From a bacterium 1XD42-1 (lineage in GTDB: Bacteria > Bacillota > Clostridia > Oscillospirales > Ruminococcaceae), in the NCBI GenBank assembly GCA_003612625.1, contig RAZJ01000002.1, forward strand, positions 62,001 through 126,000: a DNA stretch of 64,000 nt, given 5' to 3'. The notes beneath the pieces are model-generated. The model was not told where the DNA came from, did not search any database, and saw nothing but the letters and a program-made list of their open reading frames with translations. Position 1 is the first letter of the stretch; each line of letters starts with the position of its first letter. Below, in pieces: positions 59,785 through 64,000 of the stretch. Made by a program: the position numbers and the translations under genes.

Positions 59785-60660
59785 TTATGTGGAAGCGGAA
59801 ATATTACTGTGATGCTTCGTATAGAGGAACATAGCGACAGCAGCGCCGCAAATAATGCAGTAACCCAGCCAGCTAAATAAATCGGGAATTTGTCCGAAAA
59901 CAATAAAGCCCAAAAGCGCGGAAAAAAGGACCTGGGAATAATCATAGACAGAAAGCTCCCGGGCCGGGGCAAAGGAATAAGCTGCCGTAATGGAAAACTG
60001 ACCGCCTGCCGCAGAAATCCCGGCCAGCAGAAGAAATATAAGCTGCTGGCTTGACATGGGGGTAAAATTGAAGATTAGGAAAGGCAGGGTAACGGCACAG
60101 GAGAAAGCCGAGAAGAAAAAGACGATAAAAGGCCCTTGCACCCCCCATTTGCTTAACAGGCGCACTAAGGTATAGGCAAATCCTGCGGCGGCCCCTCCAA
60201 AAAGGCCCATAAGGGCAGGAACCAGCTCCATAGAAGTCCCGGAAGGCCGTAAAATCAATAAAACCCCGCCAAAAGCAGTTAAAACAGCTCCGGCTTGAAA
60301 GAGGGAAACCCGTTCTTTCAACAAGAAGAAGCTAAACAGAATGGCAAAAAAAGGGGACATTTTATTGAGCATGGAAGCATCTGCCAGAACAAGGTGATCC
60401 ACTGCATAGAAATTGCCTAAAATGCCCACGGTACCCAGGAAGGCCCGGAAAATAAGGGCTGTCCAGCTTTTTCCGTCCATTTGGATTTTTGGATGGCTGC
60501 GGATCAAAAGGATTGCCGCTGCAATGGCAGCCACGAAGTTACGGAAAAAACTTTTTTGAATAGAAGGCAGATCCCCGGACAGCCGGACAAATAAAGCCAT
60601 TAAAGCAAAGAAAAAAGCAGCAGCAATAATACAGAAAATCCCTTTTAATTTATCTCTCAA
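59785..60660 (-). CDS. EamA/DMT-family transporter
   Basis: A membrane protein of about 291 residues with ten predicted helices arranged as two EamA repeats. The first repeat starts IFCIIAAAFFFALMALFVRL. The second contains LFGGAAAGFAYTLVRLLSK. The family exports or imports metabolites such as amino acids; the substrate is unknown. TTG at 60660, six bases after GGAGGGG, is the preferred start; the TTG at 60675 lies before that site. Confidence 0.87.
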   Translation of the reverse strand: MRDKLKGIFCIIAAAFFFALMALFVRLSGDLPSIQKSFFRNFVAAIAAAILLIRSHPKIQMDGKSWTALIFRAFLGTVGILGNFYAVDHLVLADASMLNKMSPFFAILFSFFLLKERVSLFQAGAVLTAFGGVLLILRPSGTSMELVPALMGLFGGAAAGFAYTLVRLLSKWGVQGPFIVFFFSAFSCAVTLPFLIFNFTPMSSQQLIFLLLAGISAAGGQFSITAAYSFAPARELSVYDYSQVLFSALLGFIVFGQIPDLFSWLGYCIICGAAVAMFLYTKHHSNISAST

Positions 60661-60686
60661 AACAGGCCCCTCCAAAGGCTAACAAA

Positions 60687-61211
60687 TCATGGCTCCGAAA
60701 TTTCAATAGATGCCTGCTCTTTCAGGGATTCAAAAATAGCCTGAACCCGTTCGGCACTGTAATCCCCGTCTAACGTGTTTAGAAAAAGGACTTCTTCCTG
60801 CTCCCCTTTTAAGACAACTTCCACGCCCCGCAGGGAATCTGTAATATTTTCAATGCGGTTGGAACCCTGCGCACTTTTCCGGACAGCCCCTACCCCAATC
60901 AAGCTTTTCGTACCAACATGTATTTTTTGCCGGGAAAGAATACGGACGTCTGCAATGGCTGAGAAAGGACGGGGAAAAGCCTGGGACGGACAGCGGTGCT
61001 CCAATAAAACCCACTGCTTATGGGGTTTGTCCACCATTAAAGTGGCTTCATCCATATTGTATTCTTTGGAAAAAACAAAACCTGCCGCTGACAGTTCCGC
61101 CAGTTTTTTTGCTTTTGCATTTTCTATGGCCCGGCGGTATTTTTTTCTCTGGGCAACAAAAAAGACACTGGCTGCCGCAGCGGCAGCTCCAAACATTGTA
61201 ACCTGCCACAT
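60687..61211 (-). CDS. Small membrane-anchored protein of unknown function
   Basis: A 174-residue protein with one N-terminal Ala-rich membrane helix and a basic stretch after it. The cytoplasmic domain of about 140 residues carries LIGVGAVRKSAQGSNRIENI and ends in a helix. I do not recognise the family; the domain could be PH-like. AGGAGG nine bases before ATG 61211 sets the start. It lies between secA and the transporter gene on the same strand, probably in one transcript. Confidence 0.65.
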   Translation of the reverse strand: MWQVTMFGAAAAAASVFFVAQRKKYRRAIENAKAKKLAELSAAGFVFSKEYNMDEATLMVDKPHKQWVLLEHRCPSQAFPRPFSAIADVRILSRQKIHVGTKSLIGVGAVRKSAQGSNRIENITDSLRGVEVVLKGEQEEVLFLNTLDGDYSAERVQAIFESLKEQASIEISEP

Positions 61212-61298
61212 GAAAAATAATCCTCCTGTCTCAACGGTTCCGCCGGCTGCCCGTTTGGACAGCCGGCGGAACAAAAGCCTTACTTCATTTTATCAGAT

Positions 61299-64000
61299 TT
61301 AAGCTTCATCCCGCCCGCAGCATTTTTTATATTTTTTACCGCTGCCGCAAGGACAAAGATCATTACGTCCCACTTTCCCGCGGGAGGACCGGCGCTGGGA
61401 AGCAGCAGACAGCTGTCCGCTGTATTCCTTTGATCCGGATTCAGAAGTCGGTTTTGCAACCTGCTGCCGTTTCGGAGCCTGGTTGGTCTGAAGACGGAAG
61501 CTGTACATCATTTTTACAGTGTCTTCCCGGATGGCAAGGATCATGGCGTCAAACATTTCAAAGCCTTCAATCCGGTATTCCACAGCCGGGTCCCGCTGGG
61601 CATACCCCCGCAGGCCAATGCCCCGTTTTAATTCCTCCATATCGTCAATATGCTGCATCCATTTGGTGTCTACATTTTGCAGCAGAACAACCCGTTCAAC
61701 TTCCCGCATAATTTGCGGGGTGAAACGGCTTTCACGGGAAGCATAAATCTTTTTCGCCCGTTCATTCAGGACAAAATCCAGGATTTCGGCTTCTGTTACT
61801 TTTTCCAGTTCTTCCGGGGTGTATTGGAGATCATCCAGGGTTAAAATCCAGTTGGCATAATGATCCCGCAGGCCCTGGATATTCCAGTTGCGGTGGTCAT
61901 CTTTATCTGCCAGATATTGATCCACGGTACTGGTGACATCTTCTTCGATCATCTTCTGAATGACGCCGCTGACATCTTCCCCATCCAAAACCTTGCTGCG
62001 CTGGGCATAAATAATTTCACGCTGGCGGTTCATAACGTCATCATACTGAAGGACATTTTTGCGGATGGCAAAGTTCCGGGCTTCCACCTTGCTCTGGGCA
62101 TTTTCAATGGAATTGGTCAGGATTTTTGCTTCGATTGGCAGATCATCCTCCGCGCCAATGGCATTCATCAGGCTTTGGATACGGTCGCCCCCAAATAGAC
62201 GCATCAAATCATCTTCCAGGGACAGGAAAAATTTCGTTTCGCCCGGGTCGCCCTGACGGCCGGCGCGGCCCCGTAGCTGGTTGTCAATCCGGCGGGATTC
62301 ATGGCGCTCTGTACCAATGATGAATAAGCCGCCGGCTTCCCGGACTTTTTCCGCTTCTTTGTCAATATCCCGTTTATAGCGTTCCATCAGTTCCTGGAAC
62401 AAAACACGGGCTTCTTTGATAACCTCATTGTCTGTATCGGCAAAACCTGTGGCTTCGCTGATTACATCATCTTCATAGCCTTTCCGGCGCAGTTCCGCTT
62501 TGGCCAGGTATTCCGCATTACCGCCCAGCATAATGTCTGTACCACGGCCGGCCATGTTGGTTGCAATGGTAACAGCCCCTAATTTACCGGCCTGCGCAAT
62601 GATTTCGGCTTCTTTTTCATGGAATTTTGCGTTGAGCACTTCATGCTTGACCCCGCGGCGGCCCAGCATTTTAGACAGCAGCTCTGACTTTTCAATGGAA
62701 ATGGTGCCTACCAGTACAGGCTGGCCCTTTTCATGGCACTGAACAATCTGATCGATAACAGCGTTGAATTTTGCATTTTCTGTTTTATACACAACATCAT
62801 GGTGATCGATCCGCAGTACAGGACGGTTGGTGGGAATTTCAATAACGTCCAGCTTGTAAATTTCCATAAATTCATCCGCTTCAGTAGAGGCTGTACCAGT
62901 CATGCCGGACAGCTTGTCATACATACGGAAAAAGTTCTGGAAGGTAATTGTTGCTAAAGTTTTGCTTTCTTTCTGAACCTGGACGCCTTCTTTTGCTTCA
63001 ATGGCCTGGTGGAGGCCCTCATTATACCGGCGGCCCAGCATCAAACGTCCGGTAAATTCATCCACAATGATAATTTCATCATCTTTTACAACATAATCCA
63101 CATCCCGCTGCATAATGCCGTGGGCACGGATGGCCTGGTTGATATGATGGGATATGGTTAAGTTTTCCGGATCGGTTAAGGTTTCTATGCCGAAATAAGC
63201 TTCTGCTTTTTCCACGCCGCTTTTGGTCAGCGTAACTGTCCGCTGTTTTTCATCTACAATATAATCCCCGTCTACGTCGTCATTTTCAACTTTATTGTCC
63301 TTCTCGGCAATCCGGAAGCATTTCAAAGAACGGGCAAATTTATCAGCCCTTTCATAAAGATCGGTGGATTTTTCACCGGGGCCGGAGATGATCAGCGGAG
63401 TCCGGGCTTCATCAATAAGGATGGAGTCCACTTCGTCGACAATGGTGTAAAAATGATCCCGCTGGACACGCTGCTCCTTGTAAGTTACCATGTTGTCCCG
63501 CAGATAATCAAACCCAAATTCATTATTAGTGCCATATGTGATGTCCGCATTATAAGAGGCACGGCGCTGGTCATTATTCAGCCCGTGGACAATCAGCCCT
63601 ACTTTTAAGCCCAGGAAACGGTAAACTTTACCCATCCATTCACTGTCACGGCGGGCCAGATAATCATTTACTGTAACAATATGAACCCCTTTGCCCATCA
63701 GCGCATTCAGATAGGCAGGCAGTGTGGCTACTAAAGTTTTTCCTTCACCAGTGCGCATTTCAGCAATACGGCCCTGGTGCAGGACGATGCCGCCAATGAT
63801 TTGGACAGGGAAATGGCGCATCCCTAATACCCGGTCGCTTGCCTCCCGGCAGCATGCAAAGGCTTCTGGCAGCAAATCATCTAAGGTTTCCCCTTTGGCC
63901 AGACGTTCCTTGAAAGCCGGGGTACAAGCTTTTAATTCAGCATCGCTCATTCCCCGGAACTTTTCCTCCAGGTCCAGCACTTTTTTTTGAATCGGGTAAA
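61299..64000 (-). CDS. secA: Preprotein translocase ATPase SecA (5' end beyond the window)
   Basis: Motor ATPase that pushes secretory proteins through SecYEG. The visible 900 residues include the nucleotide motif TGEGKTL, the DEVDSIL box, the preprotein cross-linking domain, [11 protein letters not shown] and [13 protein letters not shown] of the second ATPase domain, the helical scaffold, and the C-terminal SEC-C zinc motif [13 protein letters not shown]. The frame stays open to the window edge without a start or ribosome site, and family alignment suggests that only some 20-30 N-terminal residues are missing. Full-length C-terminus with zinc linker, so SecB-like or ribosome contacts are possible. 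Confidence 0.96.
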   Translation of the reverse strand, partial: YPIQKKVLDLEEKFRGMSDAELKACTPAFKERLAKGETLDDLLPEAFACCREASDRVLGMRHFPVQIIGGIVLHQGRIAEMRTGEGKTLVATLPAYLNALMGKGVHIVTVNDYLARRDSEWMGKVYRFLGLKVGLIVHGLNNDQRRASYNADITYGTNNEFGFDYLRDNMVTYKEQRVQRDHFYTIVDEVDSILIDEARTPLIISGPGEKSTDLYERADKFARSLKCFRIAEKDNKVENDDVDGDYIVDEKQRTVTLTKSGVEKAEAYFGIETLTDPENLTISHHINQAIRAHGIMQRDVDYVVKDDEIIIVDEFTGRLMLGRRYNEGLHQAIEAKEGVQVQKESKTLATITFQNFFRMYDKLSGMTGTASTEADEFMEIYKLDVIEIPTNRPVLRIDHHDVVYKTENAKFNAVIDQIVQCHEKGQPVLVGTISIEKSELLSKMLGRRGVKHEVLNAKFHEKEAEIIAQAGKLGAVTIATNMAGRGTDIMLGGNAEYLAKAELRRKGYEDDVISEATGFADTDNEVIKEARVLFQELMERYKRDIDKEAEKVREAGGLFIIGTERHESRRIDNQLRGRAGRQGDPGETKFFLSLEDDLMRLFGGDRIQSLMNAIGAEDDLPIEAKILTNSIENAQSKVEARNFAIRKNVLQYDDVMNRQREIIYAQRSKVLDGEDVSGVIQKMIEEDVTSTVDQYLADKDDHRNWNIQGLRDHYANWILTLDDLQYTPEELEKVTEAEILDFVLNERAKKIYASRESRFTPQIMREVERVVLLQNVDTKWMQHIDDMEELKRGIGLRGYAQRDPAVEYRIEGFEMFDAMILAIREDTVKMMYSFRLQTNQAPKRQQVAKPTSESGSKEYSGQLSAASQRRSSRGKVGRNDLCPCGSGKKYKKCCGRDEA

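Overview
The window is an ordinary chromosomal stretch from a low-to-medium GC Gram-positive bacterium of the class Clostridia. It is most likely a gut-type, spore-forming Oscillospirales relative. The reasons are the purine-rich ribosome sites on nearly every gene, sigma-A style promoters, an mreBCD-pbp2 block with methylglyoxal synthase, a PdaA-type spore-cortex deacetylase, a single-chain pyruvate:ferredoxin oxidoreductase, luxS, and a mannose-family PTS linked to an Amadori-product deglycase. The species assignment is inference. No phage, insertion sequence or CRISPR array was seen.

Layout. 1-5.9 kb: cell-shape block mreB-mreC-mreD-mrdA with a degenerate MinD-like ATPase, then mgsA. 6-13.1 kb: Ig-like lipoprotein, hisS, aspS, a zinc-ribbon membrane protein, a palindromic element and an RlmI-like rRNA methyltransferase. 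13.2-14.2 kb: rplM-rpsI with promoter, leader and terminator. 14.4-21 kb: a chemoreceptor with an extracytoplasmic CZB domain, an orphan binding lipoprotein followed by ilvB-ilvN, a DUF1294 protein and a phosphofructokinase. 21-27.2 kb: a sugar isomerase (minus strand), then an overlapping chemoreceptor / FMN-binding lipoprotein / amidase operon. 27.2-27.5 kb: a structured RNA gene with its own promoter and terminator. 27.5-36.4 kb: pdaA, a methyltransferase, a Nudix hydrolase, an M14 peptidase, small lipoproteins, purA, an LDH-fold protein lacking its catalytic residues, a flavin-type oxidase-fold protein and an MNT/HEPN pair.

36.4-41.8 kb is a complete Amadori-compound utilisation locus: GntR/UTRA regulator, PTS EIIA-EIIB-EIIC-EIID, FrlB-like deglycase and HAD phosphatase. 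Two tRNA genes (Ala-GGC, Lys-UUU) follow on the minus strand. 42-48 kb is a minus-strand run: small membrane protein, WG-repeat lipoprotein, sirtuin, coiled-coil lipoprotein, luxS, cinA. 48.2-50.1 kb holds a DEAD-box helicase and a GNAT acetyltransferase. 50.2-52.1 kb carries a secreted protein whose promoter has four CAGG tandem repeats between the -35 and -10 boxes, which suggests phase variation. 52.2-64 kb: radical SAM protein, pyruvate:ferredoxin oxidoreductase, NfeD/SPFH membrane pair, UDP-galactopyranose mutase, EamA transporter, a small membrane protein and a secA cut by the window end.

The observations most worth following up are the repeat-containing promoter at 50264-50297, the structured RNA at about 27248-27475, the LDH-family protein without its Asp-His dyad, the chemoreceptor with an extracytoplasmic zinc-binding domain, and the compact Amadori PTS locus with matching repeat motifs at both of its promoters.
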